A DNA stretch of 45,762 nt from Mycolicibacter sinensis. Its GTDB lineage: Bacteria > Actinomycetota > Actinomycetes > Mycobacteriales > Mycobacteriaceae. Every line of letters starts with the position of its first letter. Within the stretch, counting starts at the first letter, position 1. Positions 16,865 to 29,200 of this stretch are shown here, in pieces. Made by a program: the position numbers and the translations under genes. A model generated the notes under the pieces. That model was not told the origin of the DNA and searched no databases. It worked only from the letters and a program-made list of their open reading frames with translations. The stretch lies in assembly GCF_001667375.1 (NCBI RefSeq), contig NZ_LZIN01000022.1, forward strand, positions 1-45,762. Reading direction: 5' to 3'.

Positions 16865-19849
16865 CTACGGGGTGGTCGCGCCGCCGGGGTCGCCCGGCTC
16901 GCCGGCCACGCCAGCGGCCCCAGGCCCGCCAGAGCCGCCCTTGCCGCCGGCGGGCGTACCCGAACCGCCCGAGCCGCCGGGGATGCTGCCGGCCCGAGCG
17001 CCGGCGGGACCGGCAGCACCGCCGGCACCGTCCGCGCCGCCGCCCGCACCGTTTCCGCCGTCGCCGCCGTCGCCGCCAGTTCCGCCGACCCCGCTGTCGC
17101 CACCATTGCCGCCCTTGGCGCCCGCGCCGTTGGCATTGGAGCCGCCCTCACCGCCGACGCCGCCGGCACCGGCCTTGCCGCCGTTACCGCCGGCACCTCC
17201 CGCGCCGCCCTTTCCAGTTCCGATAGCCGAGCCGCCGTGACCGCCGTCGCCGCCGGCTCCGCCGTTGGCGCCTTGGCCACCGGTTTCGCCCGCCGTCGGG
17301 GTCTCACCGGGAGCCACGGCGTCCTTGCCGTCCACACCGGTGCCGCCGGCCCCGCCAGTAGCGCCGTTGCCGCCGCGGCCGCCGAGGCCGCCGTTGCCCG
17401 AGACGGTGCCGCCGCTACCGCCGTTGCCGCCCTGGCCGCCGGAACCGCCGGGCGTGCCCGCGTCGCCGGTGCCCGCGGCGCCCGTGGTTCCGGGCGCGCC
17501 GGCGCCACCGGCGCCACCCGCGCCGCCGTTGCTGTTGACCGTCCCGCCGTTCCCGCCGTTGCCGCCCTTGCCGCCGTCCGCGCCCGGGGTGGTGGCGTCA
17601 AAGCCCTTGCCGCCGGAACCGCCGCCGCCGTTGGCGACGGTGCGGGCCGGGCCATCGCTGCCTCGGCTGCCGTCGTTGGCGCCGCTGCCGCCCGCGCCGC
17701 CCTGGCCGACGTCGCCGGCATGCCCAGCGTCGCCCCCATTTCCGCCGTCGACGTGAGTAGCCGTGCCGTTCGCGCCGTTGCCGCCGCCGCCACCGCCGCC
17801 GTTGGTTCCGCCGTTACCGCCGCGACCACCGTCACCGTCGACACCGGCGTTGCCGGTGCCCAGCACCTGACCGGCCGCCCCGCCGTCACCGCCCTTGCCG
17901 CCGTTGCCACCGTTTCCGCCGTTGGCACCGTGCGCGCCGTCGCCGTTACCGGTGGCGAAGTCGCCGTCGGGGGCCTTGTTCAGCGACGTGCCGCCATCGC
18001 CGCCCCAGCCGCCGTTCCCGCCGTCGCCACCGTTGCCGGCGTTGCCGGAGATCGATCCGCCGTTGCCGCCCGCGCCACCGGCGCCACCCACACCGCCCTG
18101 GCCGCCGGCAGCGCCGGCAACGCCGCCACCACCCTTGAGACCCGAACCGCCGTAGCCGCCGGAGCCGCCCCGGCCACCGTCGCCGCCGTTGCCGACGTTG
18201 CCGCCGTCGCCGCCGTCGCCGCCCTTGCTGCCGGTCACACCGCCGACCGTCGCGTCGGCCGCGTTACCCGTCGAGACGCCGCCATTGCCACCCTGGCCGC
18301 CGTTGCCGCTGGCCGCGGGCAGCTGGCCGTCGTCGCCGTTGGCACCGTGGTTGCCGCCGCCGCTGTCGCCACCGGCGCCGCCCTTGCCGACCGCGCCGGC
18401 GTCCCCGCCGTTTCCGCCGGCCCCACCGTCGTCACCGCGGCCGACGCTGGCGAACGCCCCGGACGTGGGAACCCCGCCCATGCCGCCGTTGGCGCCCTGA
18501 CCGCCGTCGCCGCCGGCCCCGCTGTTGCCGCCATCACCCCCGGCCCCGCCGGCGCCGTGCGCACCGGCGTGGGCTCCGAAGGCCTGTGCGGCGCCGCCCA
18601 CACCGCCGGCCCCTCCGGTGCCGCCGTCGCCGCCGCTACCGCCCGTGCCGCCGTTCCCGCCGGCCCCGCCGGTGCCACCTTGCGCGGCGCCGTTGGTGAC
18701 CGGGACGGTGTTCGCAGGCCCGGCGACGTCATGCATTCCGCTCACGGCGTTACCACCCACAGCGCCGTTGCCACCATCACCGGCCGCGCTGCCACTCCCG
18801 CCATCGGCACCCGCGCCACCGGCGCCACCCGCCCCACCGTCGCCGGCGAACAGGCCGCCGCGCCCGCCCGCACCGCCGGCACCGCCGTTGCCGCCATGCT
18901 GACCGTCGGCGCCGTCACCACCGTCGCCGCCCTTGCCGCCGTTGCCGGCGGTCGCGTCCTGGTCGGCAGTGGCGTTGCCGCCGGTCCCGCCGTTGCCGCC
19001 GTTCTGGCCGCCGATACCGTTCGCGCCGTCGCCGCCATTGCCGCCGGTGGCGTCAGCGCCCGGATCGGTGTCGGTGGCCGAGGTGCCGGCGTCGCCGTCG
19101 TCGGCCGGACCGGTGCTGGACGGGTTAACGCCGTCGGCGCCGATCTTGCCGGCGCCACCGGCGCCGCCGGTACCACCGGTGCCGAACAGGAAACCCCCGT
19201 CGCCGCCGAGGCCGCCGTTGCCGCCGTTACCACCGGCCGCGGCCGCGTCGCCGCCTTGACCGCCGGTGCCACCGAGGCCGAACAACCAGCCGCCCGCACC
19301 ACCGTTGCCGCCATTGCCGCCGTCGGCTCCAGCGCCGCCGTTGCCGCCGTAGCCGAAGTACCCGGCGTCGCCGCCGGCCAGGCCGTTCCCGTCGGCGCCG
19401 ACGCCGCCGGTGGCCCCGTCGCCGAACAGGAATCCGCCGTCATTCAGGTTGCCGAGCCCCAACCACCCGAACATCGAGTCATTAGTGCCGTCGAAGTAGG
19501 CGTCGCCGTTGCCGATCAGGCTCCGGCCGAACAGGTCGATCCACGGATCGTTGATCTGGGCGATCAGGGTGGCGTTGCCCGCGTCGCCGAGCCAGCCCTG
19601 CAGATCGGTGTGCAGGTTGGTGAACACGTCCATCGCGCTGTCACCGTTGAGGAAACTGATGTCGCCGGTCGCGGTCCCTAACAGGTCGGTGTTGAGGATG
19701 TCGAACAGGTCGTCGAGGTCGGCGTGCGCCGCCGGGGCCGCCACCAGGGGCGTCATCCCGAACGCCAGGAACGCCGCCGCCGCACTACCGGCGCCGAGTA
19801 CCCGGCGCGACTTCTGGGTGCGCGCGCGACGAGCCTTACGAACTGACAT
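16865..19849 (-). CDS. PGRS-B: secreted PE-less PGRS protein with GRPLI-like motif, 994 aa
   Basis: Signal peptide 1-43 (KSRRVLGAGSAAAAFLAFGM, cleavage box AHA before D44). The acidic N-domain runs to ~135 with DLDDLFDIL, INDPWIDLFGRSLIGNG and MFGWLGLGNL. GRSLIGNG (108-115) closely resembles the GRPLI linker motif that precedes PGRS domains in PE_PGRS proteins, although no PE domain is present. The rest is PGRS ([12 protein letters not shown]) to the end, VAGEPGDPGGATTP. Unlike A, C and D it has no poly-glycine run, no solenoid domain and no G-x-x-G-x-x-x-P tail. The start ATG 19849 has GAGGGG 6 nt upstream; a frame-open ATG at 19882 is less likely. A promoter shared with C and D lies upstream and a strong terminator downstream, so it is a single-gene unit. 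Function unknown. Confidence 0.78.
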   Translation of the reverse strand: MSVRKARRARTQKSRRVLGAGSAAAAFLAFGMTPLVAAPAAHADLDDLFDILNTDLLGTATGDISFLNGDSAMDVFTNLHTDLQGWLGDAGNATLIAQINDPWIDLFGRSLIGNGDAYFDGTNDSMFGWLGLGNLNDGGFLFGDGATGGVGADGNGLAGGDAGYFGYGGNGGAGADGGNGGNGGAGGWLFGLGGTGGQGGDAAAAGGNGGNGGLGGDGGFLFGTGGTGGAGGAGKIGADGVNPSSTGPADDGDAGTSATDTDPGADATGGNGGDGANGIGGQNGGNGGTGGNATADQDATAGNGGKGGDGGDGADGQHGGNGGAGGAGGRGGLFAGDGGAGGAGGAGADGGSGSAAGDGGNGAVGGNAVSGMHDVAGPANTVPVTNGAAQGGTGGAGGNGGTGGSGGDGGTGGAGGVGGAAQAFGAHAGAHGAGGAGGDGGNSGAGGDGGQGANGGMGGVPTSGAFASVGRGDDGGAGGNGGDAGAVGKGGAGGDSGGGNHGANGDDGQLPAASGNGGQGGNGGVSTGNAADATVGGVTGSKGGDGGDGGNVGNGGDGGRGGSGGYGGSGLKGGGGVAGAAGGQGGVGGAGGAGGNGGSISGNAGNGGDGGNGGWGGDGGTSLNKAPDGDFATGNGDGAHGANGGNGGNGGKGGDGGAAGQVLGTGNAGVDGDGGRGGNGGTNGGGGGGGNGANGTATHVDGGNGGDAGHAGDVGQGGAGGSGANDGSRGSDGPARTVANGGGGSGGKGFDATTPGADGGKGGNGGNGGTVNSNGGAGGAGGAGAPGTTGAAGTGDAGTPGGSGGQGGNGGSGGTVSGNGGLGGRGGNGATGGAGGTGVDGKDAVAPGETPTAGETGGQGANGGAGGDGGHGGSAIGTGKGGAGGAGGNGGKAGAGGVGGEGGSNANGAGAKGGNGGDSGVGGTGGDGGDGGNGAGGGADGAGGAAGPAGARAGSIPGGSGGSGTPAGGKGGSGGPGAAGVAGEPGDPGGATTP

Positions 19850-19932
19850 GGTGTTCCCCTCGGATAGATTCTCGATCGGCACGGCGTACCGATCCCCCTG
19901 AGACGGCGCGTAACCGTCGCTAACTTGCGCTT

Positions 19933-19960
19933 ACGTTAATGATCGTTCGCGCTCAGTCAA
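19933..19960 (-). promoter_or_regulatory. Promoter of PGRS-B (shared element)
   Basis: Read on the minus strand: -35 TTGACT (19955-19960), 16-bp spacer, -10 TAACGT (19933-19938). The same arrangement with near-identical hexamers and the same spacer length precedes PGRS-C and PGRS-D. The expected start of transcription is about 75 nt before the ATG. Confidence 0.6.
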
Positions 19961-20212
19961 CCCGTGGGTGAATAGGGCACGTTCGTCCGTGAAACTCGGG
20001 ATCGGGCGGACTTCAGTAGCGGGACGCGGAGCAACAGTGAATTTGATGCACTAATTACCCCGTCTAGCTGCCGTGTTTCGTCGGGCCTCGGCGGGAGATC
20101 GCAGCTGGGGCATCTCGAGGCGGGCGATCAGCGAGGAGACCGCGGTGGAAAAATTCTCAGCTTAAACATATCTGTCTATCCAGGCTGGAGATGAGCGTGC
20201 CAGCCCCGAACG
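19961..20212. other. Intergenic region between the PGRS-B promoter and the PGRS-C terminator
   Basis: About 250 bp of comparatively AT-rich sequence with no credible coding frame and no clear repeat. I see nothing further in it. Confidence 0.4.
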
Positions 20213-20248
20213 CCACCGCGGCCCGGTCCAAAGACCGGGCCGCGGCGG
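20213..20248 (-). terminator. Hairpin downstream of PGRS-C
   Basis: A 16-bp stem (20213-20228 with 20233-20248, one mismatch) around a CAAA loop, 16 bp past the PGRS-C stop, starting CCACCGCGGCCCGGTC. A related stem lies after PGRS-D. Confidence 0.75.
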
Positions 20249-20264
20249 TTGTTGCGGGTGAGCG

Positions 20265-23200
20265 TTACGGCTTGTTAGCGCCGTTGTTGCCGGTGGCGAT
20301 CTGCCTATCGGCGTGGTCGTCACCGAGGCCGACAACGCTGGCTTCTTGGCCGTTACCGCCGGTGACGCCCTTGCCGTTACCGCTGCCACCGCTGCCGCCG
20401 GTAGCCGACGAGTTGTTCGCCGACGGGGTGCTGATCCCAGGCTGCGTCGGGTTACCGGCGTAGACGTTGCCGTCCGCGCCGTTTCCGCCGACGCCACCGT
20501 TGGAGCCGGTGCCGCCGTTGCCGCCGGTGGCGGTCCCGCCGGTGGTGCTGCTGTCCTCGCCCAGCGCAGAGATCCGGCTCCAGCCGGCGACGCCGCCCTT
20601 GCCGCCGTCCAAACCGTCTCCACCGGCGCCCCCGTGCGACGTGCCACTGGACACGGCGCCGTCTCCACCGGCGGCGACGTTCGCCTTGCCGCCGGCGCCG
20701 CCGGTGCCACCACCGGTGGCATTACCGCCGTCACCGCCGACCGCAGTGCCGCTGGCAGTGCCGCCAGGACCGCCGGCGGTGGGGTTGCTGTAGAAGTTCG
20801 TCGTCTTGCCGCTTTCGACGCCCGAGCTTCCGCCGCTGCCGCCCACACTCTTCTCGCCGGTGGCGTCGCCGCCGTTGCCGCCGATGGCGGTGCCGAACGA
20901 GTGGCCGCGCTCGTGAGCTTCGACCACCGCCCAGGTGGCCGAACCACCCTTGCCGCCGTCGATACCAGCGCCGCCCTTGCCGCCGATCGCCTCTGCGGGC
21001 TGGCCGGCACCGCCGACCGTGCCGCCGTCGCCGTCGACCTTCAGCTCGCCCTTACCACCATCGCCGCCGGTCCCGGCGTTACCCAGGCCGCCACCACCGC
21101 CGGTGGCCTGACCATTGGTGATGCTGCTGCCGGTGCCAGTTGCTCCGGCGATCGCGACCCCTCCGATGCCGCCCTTGCCGCCGTCTTCGCCGTCACCCCC
21201 GGTGCCACCCTTGACGGTGATGTCGGTGACGTGAGCACCGTTGGTGGCCTTGATGTCGGCTGCACCGCCCGCGCCGCCGGTGCCGGTGCCGATGGCGTTG
21301 CCGCCATTGCCCCCCGTCGCGGAGCCGCTGGCGGAGCTATCTGGGCCATCGGCTTTGACGGTGGCCGCAGCGCCTGCCGCACCCTTGCCACCGGCATTAC
21401 CGGCCGCGTCGCCGTCACCGCCCTTACCGCCATCGCCGCCGTAGGCATGGCCGTCATGGGTGCTGCCGCCGTTGGCGGTGGTGACGAGGCCGTTGCCGCC
21501 AGCGCCGCCGGCCCCGCCGTTGCCGGTGTTGGTGCCGACCTTGGTCCCGCCAGCACCACCGTCGCCGCCGTCGCCGCCCTCAGCCGAGCTGCTGGTGGCG
21601 CCGTTGTCGACCTTGCCCTCACCACCGGCACCACCATTGCCGCCGACCGCACCGTTGATGCCGCCGTTACCACCGTTACCGCCGTTGCCGCCATGCGCGC
21701 TGCCGTTGGAGGTGTTGGTGCCCAACAGGCCCTCGACCTTGGCGCCGCCACCGGCGCCACCGTTGCCGCCGGCGGTCCCATCGGTGCCGTCGACACCACC
21801 GTCACCACCGTTACCGGCAGTTGCGGTGCCGCTGACGATCCCGCCGGCGTTCGTGCCGGCCTGCACGTAGGCGATACCGCCGGCACCACCGTTGCCGCCG
21901 TGGGCTGCGCCGCCATCACCACCGGTGGCCTCACCGCTGGCCTGACTGTTGGCCGCAGTGCCAGCGGCGACCTGGCCCATACCGCCCGCGCCACCGATAG
22001 CTCCGGCTGCATCCGCTGCGCCACCGTCACCGCCGGTGCCGATGCTGGTGCCGTCAACCGTTCCGCCGTTGTGCGCCAGCACAATTCCGATCCCGCCAGC
22101 GCCACCGGTACCGCCGTCGGAGGCGTCGCCGCCCTGGCCGCCGACACCGACACCCGTGGCGTTTCCGCCGGTGTAGGTCACGCCGTTGGGTGCCTTGTAG
22201 CCGGACTGCACCCAACCGGCGCCACCGTCGCCACCCTTGCTGCCGGCACCGGTTCCGTCGCCGGCGTTGCCGCCGGTAGCGGTGCCACTCGCGCTGCCGC
22301 CGTTGGTGCCGCCGGTCTGGTCGGACGCGTTAATGGAGCCAATGCCGCCGGTGCCGCCCTGGCCGCCCGCGATGCCGTCACCACCGTTGCCGCCATGACC
22401 AACGCCCGTCGCCGACCCGCCGGCCTTGGCGCTGATCTCGCCGACACCACCGGCACCACCAGTGCCGCCGTTGCTGCCCTGGCCACCGCTACCGCCGGTC
22501 GCTGCGCCGCGTTCGACGGCGCCGCCATAGGTCGCCGTGACGTCGGCATTGCCGCCCGCGCCACCCTTCCCGCCATTGGCGTCACCAGTACCGGCCGTGC
22601 CGCCGACAGCGGAGCTGTCTGCCACCGAGCTGTTCTGACCGTCGGCGGTGACACTGGCCGAACCACCGGCCTTGCCGTCGATGCTGTTCCCGGCGGTGGC
22701 GGTGCTGTTGGTGATCACACCGCCGTTGGTGGCGGTCAGCGTGCCGTCCTGGCCCGCCGCGCCGGCACCGAGAGCACCGCTGCCGCCGTCGCCGCCGGCC
22801 GCGCCACCGCTGGCGGCACTGTTTGCCCCGTTCGCCGAGATGATCGCCGCGCCGCCGGCGCCGCCGACACCGCCGGCACCGCCGTCGCCGCCGTTGCCGC
22901 CAACCGCGCCGGCTCCGGTACCGCTGCTGCTGATCGTGAAGGAACGACCCGCATCGTCGCCGCCGCCAGCGTTGGCCGTGCCGCCGTCGGTACCGGTGAC
23001 CGTGGCGGAACCACCGACACCGCCGGCCTTGCCGACCGCCGCAGCGGTGGCGTCACCGCCGTTACCACCGGAACCACCGGTGGCCACGCCACTGGCCGCG
23101 CCATTGTCAGCGATGACGGTGGCGGTGCCACCGACGCCGCCAGCACCGCCGGCCTTGGAACCGAGGGCTTCGCCGCCGTTACCGCCAGCGCCGCCGGTGG

Positions 23201-26200
23201 CGGAGGTGCTGTCACCGGTGCCGTCGTTGGTGTTCGTCACCGTGCCGCCGTTGTGCGCCTCGATAGTCGCTGCGCCGCCACTCGCGCCGGCGCCGCCCTT
23301 CGCGGTGCTGTCAGCGCCGCCGCCGACACCACCGGCACCACCAGTTGCCGTGCCGCCCGCAACGGTGCTGTCACCGTCTGCGGTGATGGTGGCCGTGCCG
23401 CCGTTGCCGGCGGCGCCCGAAATGCCGCCGACCGCCCCGGCCCCACCAATGGCGGTACCGGTGGCCTTGCTGGTGTCGAATGCCGTGATGGTGGCATCGG
23501 CGCCCTTGCCGCCGGCGAGGCCGGCCTTGTCGGCGGTGGCGTCACCGCCGTTGCCGCCGTCACCACCGGTGGCGTTACCTCCCGCGGTGCCGCCGTTGGC
23601 GCTGATGGTGCCCTGGCCGGCGGCGCCGCCGCCGCCGCCCACGCGCCCGTTGGTGCCGGCACCGCCGCTGCCGCCGTCACCGCCGGTGGCCTTACCGCTG
23701 GCGGTCCCGCCGTTGATCGCGCTGACGGTGGCCGCACCGCCCGCGGCCGCCTTGCCGCCCGCGCCGCCGTTGTTGGCGCCGCCGTTGCCGCCGGTGCCGC
23801 CGGTGGCGTGGCCGTCGGTGACGTGGCCGCCGGTGGTCGCCTCGATCTTGGCCGCCCCACCGGCACCGGCCGCGCCGCCACCGGTGACGCCGGTTCCGGC
23901 GTCGCCGCCGGTGACCGAGCTGTGGTCGACGCTGCTGCCGATGCCGTCAACGTTGATGGTCGCGGTACCACCGGCCGCGTTGCCGACGCCGTTACCGCCG
24001 GTCACGGTGCTGTCGGACACCGCACCACCGTTGACGGTGACGACGGCCTGGCCGCCGGCGCCGGTGCCGGCACCGCCATCACCGCCGGTGATGTTGGTGT
24101 CGGTGACGGTGCCGCCGTCGGTGACAGTGAGCCTGACCTGGCCGCCGACGGCCGTGTCGGTGCCCTGGCCCGCCTCCAGGTGGGTGTTGGTCACGTGGCC
24201 GCCCTCGGTGACGAGCCGCGCGCCGGGGCCGGTCTTGCCGGCGGCGCCGTCGCCGCCTTTCACGCTGCTGTTGGTGATGGTGTCGCCCTCGCCCTTGGCT
24301 TGCAGCAGAGCGTCCGAGGCCACGTTGCCGTTGACGCCGTCGTGGCCCGCGCCGCCGTCACCACCGATGAGGGTGCTGCCGGTGATGGTCGAGTTCTTAC
24401 CGAGGGCTTGCAGCGTTGTGTACGCACCGTTGCCGCCCTTGACGCCGTCGCCTGTGCCGCTGCCGCCGTCACCGCCGGTGGCGTGGCTGTCGGTGGCCTT
24501 CGCCCCGTCATTCAGCGCTGCCACCTGCCCGTGCTGGCCCTGACCGCCGGTACCGCCGTCGATACCGGCGCCGCCGGTGCCGCCCTGCGCAGTGCCGTTG
24601 GCCTCGGCGCCGTTGCCCCCGGCGACGATGCTGCCGATACCGCCGTTGCCGCCGTGGCCGCCGCCAGAACCGGCGCCAGCGTCACCGCCGGTCGCAGTCC
24701 CGCTGGCCGCCCCGCCGTCGCCACCCAGGCCCGGGCGGACAAAGCCGCCCTGGATGTTGCCGCTACCGCCGGTGCCGCCGGTGCTGCCGGTGCCGTCGGC
24801 GTCGCCGCCCGCGCCGCCGTGGGCCGTGCCGGTGGCGCTGCCGCCAGCACCGCCTTGGAAGCCGGCGCTGAGCTCCGAGTAACCACCGGTGCCGGCGTGG
24901 CCGCCGTTGGTGCCGGCACCGCCGTCACCGCCGGTTGCGCTGCCGTGGCTCACCACGCCGCCCTGGTTCGCTATCACGGCGGCGACACCGCCGTCGCCAC
25001 CCGTGCCGCCGTTGGCGTCCCCGGCGCCGGCATTGCCGCCCTGGGCGGTGCTGTCGATGACTTTGCTGTTCGCGCCGTCCGCGCTGAGGGTCGCGTCACC
25101 ACCGGCCGCGCTGTCGCTAGCGTTGCCGCCCCTGGCGTGGCTACCGGAGATCGCGCCACCGTTGGTGGCGCTCAGCAAGGCGTTGCCACCGGCCCCGCCG
25201 TCGCCGGCGTTACCGCCGGTCACCGTGCTGTCCACGATGCTGCTGCCGGAATCGATAACGACCGTAGCGCTGCCGCCCGCGAACTCAGCCGTGGAGTTAC
25301 CCGCTTGGATCGACACGTTGGAGACGTTTCCGTCGATGACGACATTGGCGACGCCACCGGTCTCGCCTGCGGCTCCGGGTCCGGTCGCAGTGCCATTCTC
25401 TCCGTTGCCGCCCTTACCGCCGGTCACCGTGGTGTCGTCGATGGTCCCGGTGCCGCCCACCCGGGCTCCACCGCCGCCGCCACCACCGCCACCGCCGTAG
25501 CCCAGGCCACTACCGGTGCTGGCCCAACCGGTGCCACCGGCACCGGCGTCGCCACCGACCGCGCCGTCGCCGATCGCGGCACCGATCCCGCCGGAACCAC
25601 CGTTACCGCCGGTGGCGCCCACGCCGCCGTTACCGCCGTTACCGCCGGTGCCGCCGGACTGCGGAATCGACCCGCTCATGCCCTCGCCGTCACCGCCGCG
25701 ACCACCGTTGCCGCCGTCACCGCTGGTGCCCGCGTCACCGGCGGTTCCGTTGGCGCCTGTGATAGCGCCGGCGCCACCGGTACCGAACGCCCCGCCGACA
25801 CCGCCGTCGGCACCGTTGCCGCCGTTGCCGCCGTTGCCGGCCAGAACACCCCCGCCGCCGCCGAGACCGTCGGCGCCGTTGCCACCCTTACCAGCGTCAC
25901 CGCCGGAGCCGCCGTTGCCGCCCGCACCACCGGCACTACCCGACAGCCCGGTACCGCCCTTGCCGCCCGCGCCGCCTGCGCCACCGGCGCCGGCATTACC
26001 GCCGTTGCCGCCCGCCGCACCCGGGGCGACCGCATCGACACCGTCACCGCCGTCACCACCGGTGCCGCCCTTACCGCCCGTACCGCCGGCGCCACCGCCG
26101 ATACCGCTACCGCCAGCACCGCCCGCACCGCCGGCCGCGCCGGCTGCGCCATCGGCCCCGCTCGCGCCGGGGTCGGTCACGTTGGCGACCAGGCCGGCGT

Positions 26201-29200
26201 CGCCGCCGTCACCGCCGGTGCCGCCGGCGCCACCGACACCGGTGGTGCTGTTGCCGCCCGCGCCGCCCGCACCGCCGACACCGGCGTTGCCTGAAACCGC
26301 ACCATTGCCGCGGTCACCACCGTCACCGCCGCTGCCGCCGTTACCGGCGACATCGCCGTCGGCGCCCTTTCCACCGGTCCCGCCGGCGCCGCCCGCACCG
26401 CCGCGGGCCTGGGCGACGCCGTCGCCATCGGCACCACCGTTGCCGCCGCGACCGCCGTTACCGCCGGTACCACCGTCCTCGCCGCTGCCGGCCGCGGCGC
26501 TGCCGCCGTTACCGCCCCGGCCGCCGGTCCCTCCGGCGCCGTACGGGCCGTCGTTGACGCCGCTGGCGCCGTCACCGCCGCCGTCGGTGCCCTGACCACC
26601 GTTGCCGACGCGTCCGCCGTCACCGCCGTCACCGCCGTTGCCACCGGCCTCGCCGCTTCCGGCGGCGGCGTTGGCGCCCGCAGCGCCGGCACCACCGGTG
26701 CCGCCCCTGCCGCCCTGACCGCCGTTACCGCCGCCTTCGCCGTTTATGCCCTGCCCGCCGGCGCCGCCGTTGCCGCCGGCCGCGCCTGCGCCGCCCTTCA
26801 AGCCGTTGCCGTCGACGTCCTGGCCGCTAGCGCTGCCGCCACCGCCACCGGTGCCGCCCTGGCCGCCGACACCGCCGACACCGTTGGCCCCATCGGCTCC
26901 ACCGCCGGTGCCGGCACCGCCGGCTCCGGCGTTACCACCGACACCACCGTCGGCGGCAGCACCGCCGTCAACGGCCGAACCGCCGGCTCCGTCACCACCG
27001 GTCCCGCCCTTACCGCCCGTACCGCCGCTACCGCCCTGCCCGCCGTCACCGCCGCTGGTGGCGTCGGCACCGTTACCGCCGGCGCCACCGACACCGCCGT
27101 TACCGCCCGCGCCGGCCGCACCGCCGACGATGGCGGTCGAGTTGGTGTCGCTGACGCCACCATGGCCGCCCTGGCCGCCGACGCCACCATTACCAGCCGG
27201 GCCGCCGGTGCCGCCGATCTGGCCGTCACCACCGACGCCGCCGTTACCGCCGTTGCCGGCCGCCCCACCGGAGCCGCCGTTACCGCCGAGGTCTGAGCCC
27301 CAGCCGCCGCGTCCGCCGTCGCCGCCGAGGCCACCCCCGCCGCCGGTTCCACCGGTACCAGCGTTGGAGGCACCACCGGCGCCGCCTAGACCACCGTCAC
27401 CGCCGGCACCCGCGGTCCCGCCGTCCAGATCGAATTCGTAGCCGTTGTCGGTGTGGCCGGTCAGGTGGTTATCACCGGCCCAAGCGCCGGCGCCTCCCTT
27501 GCCGCCCGCGCCACCGGTGCCACCATTGCCGGTGCTCCCGGTTGCGGCGCCGCCGGCACCGCCGGCGCCGCCCTTACCGCCGGCGCCACCATTGCCTGAA
27601 GTCGTTCCGCCGTGGCCGTTCTGGGGGCCGCCCTGGCCGCCGTTACCACCTGCGCCGCCGGCACCACCGGTGCCGCCGTCACCGTTGGCGTTGTCAGCGC
27701 CGGCCGAACCGGCACCACCGTTACCGCCGGCACCGCCGTTGCCCGCGCCCAACGGCTTGTCGTAGCCGCCGGGAGCGAACGTTCCACCGTTACCGCCGGC
27801 GGCACCGGCCTGACCGGTGCCGTCGCTGTACTGGCCGAAGCCGTCACCGCCGTCACCACCGTTGCCACCGTCACCACCGAGGCCGACCGCGCCGCGTTCG
27901 CCTGCGGCAGCGGTGGTGCCGTCACCGTTGTCGCCACCGGCGCCGCCCACGCCGCCGCGCCCGACCGTGCCGCCGTTACCGCCGTTACCGCCCTTGCCTG
28001 CCTCGATGTTCTGAGTGGCGTCGCCGTCGCCGCCGTCGCCTCCGTTACCGCCGACGCCACCCGTACCGCCGATGCCGCCCGCGCCGCCCTGGCCACCCTG
28101 GCCGTGGGCACCGGATCCACCGCCGCCAGCAACGCCCGCCGCGCCACCGGCACCGCCAGTACCACCGGCGCCGCCGTTGGTGGCGTTGCCGCCGTTACCG
28201 CCGTTGCCGCCGGCCAGGCCGGTGTTCCCGGAATTGTCGGTTCCCGTCGCACCGTCAGCACCGGCACCGCCGGCACCGCCGGTGCCGCCTTCACCGCCTG
28301 CGCCACCGCTACCGCTGACACCCGAGATCACACCGCCGGCACCACCCGTGCCGCCGGCGCCGCCGTTACCACCGACACCACCAGCAGTGGTCGCCGAAGC
28401 GCCCGGCGTCGTGCCACTCTGCCCTGCCACACCGGTCGCGCCCTTGCCACCGGCGCCACCGTCGCCACCATCGGCGTGCGAGCCGCCCGCGCCACCGTGG
28501 CCGCCCGCACCACCGTTCTGCGCGGCCGTGGTGCTGCTGATGAGACCAACACCCTCGCCCCCGGCGCCGCCCTTGCCCCCGTTGCTGTCAGTGCCGTCGG
28601 CATCGTCACCGCCGGCGCTGCCGGTGCTACCGGCGCCAGTGCCAGCCGCCCCGCCTTGGCCGCCAATACCGCCGTCGGCGCCGTCGCCACCCTTACCACC
28701 GGCACCGGCGTTGGTCGCACCGCCACCACCGGCGCCGTCACCGCCTTCACCGGCCGTGCCGGCGTTGCCGCCACTACCACCGGCGCCTCCACTGCCGTTG
28801 GTAACAGTGCCATTGCCACCGGAACCTCCGGCGCCACCCTTGCCGCCTGCACCGGCGCTACCGCCGTTGCCGCCGTCAGCGTCGCTGCCGGCTGCGGCGC
28901 TCGCACCCGCGCCGCCACTGCCGCCGTTGCCGGCGCTGCCGCCCGCACCGCCGGTGCCGCCGACGAAGCCCTCACCACCGGCACCACCGGTGCCGCCAGC
29001 GCCACCACCGGTGCCGTCTTCACCGGCGTCGCCGGGGTTGGCACCGGCCTGACCGGTGTAGCCGGCGCCACCGGCGCCACCGGCACCACCGTCACCGCCG
29101 TTGCCGGCGGTCGCGTGCGTGGTGCCATCAACTTCTAGACCGCCCTGGCCACCGTTACCGCCGATGCCACCGTTGCCTCCGGCGCCGCCGTCGACACCCA

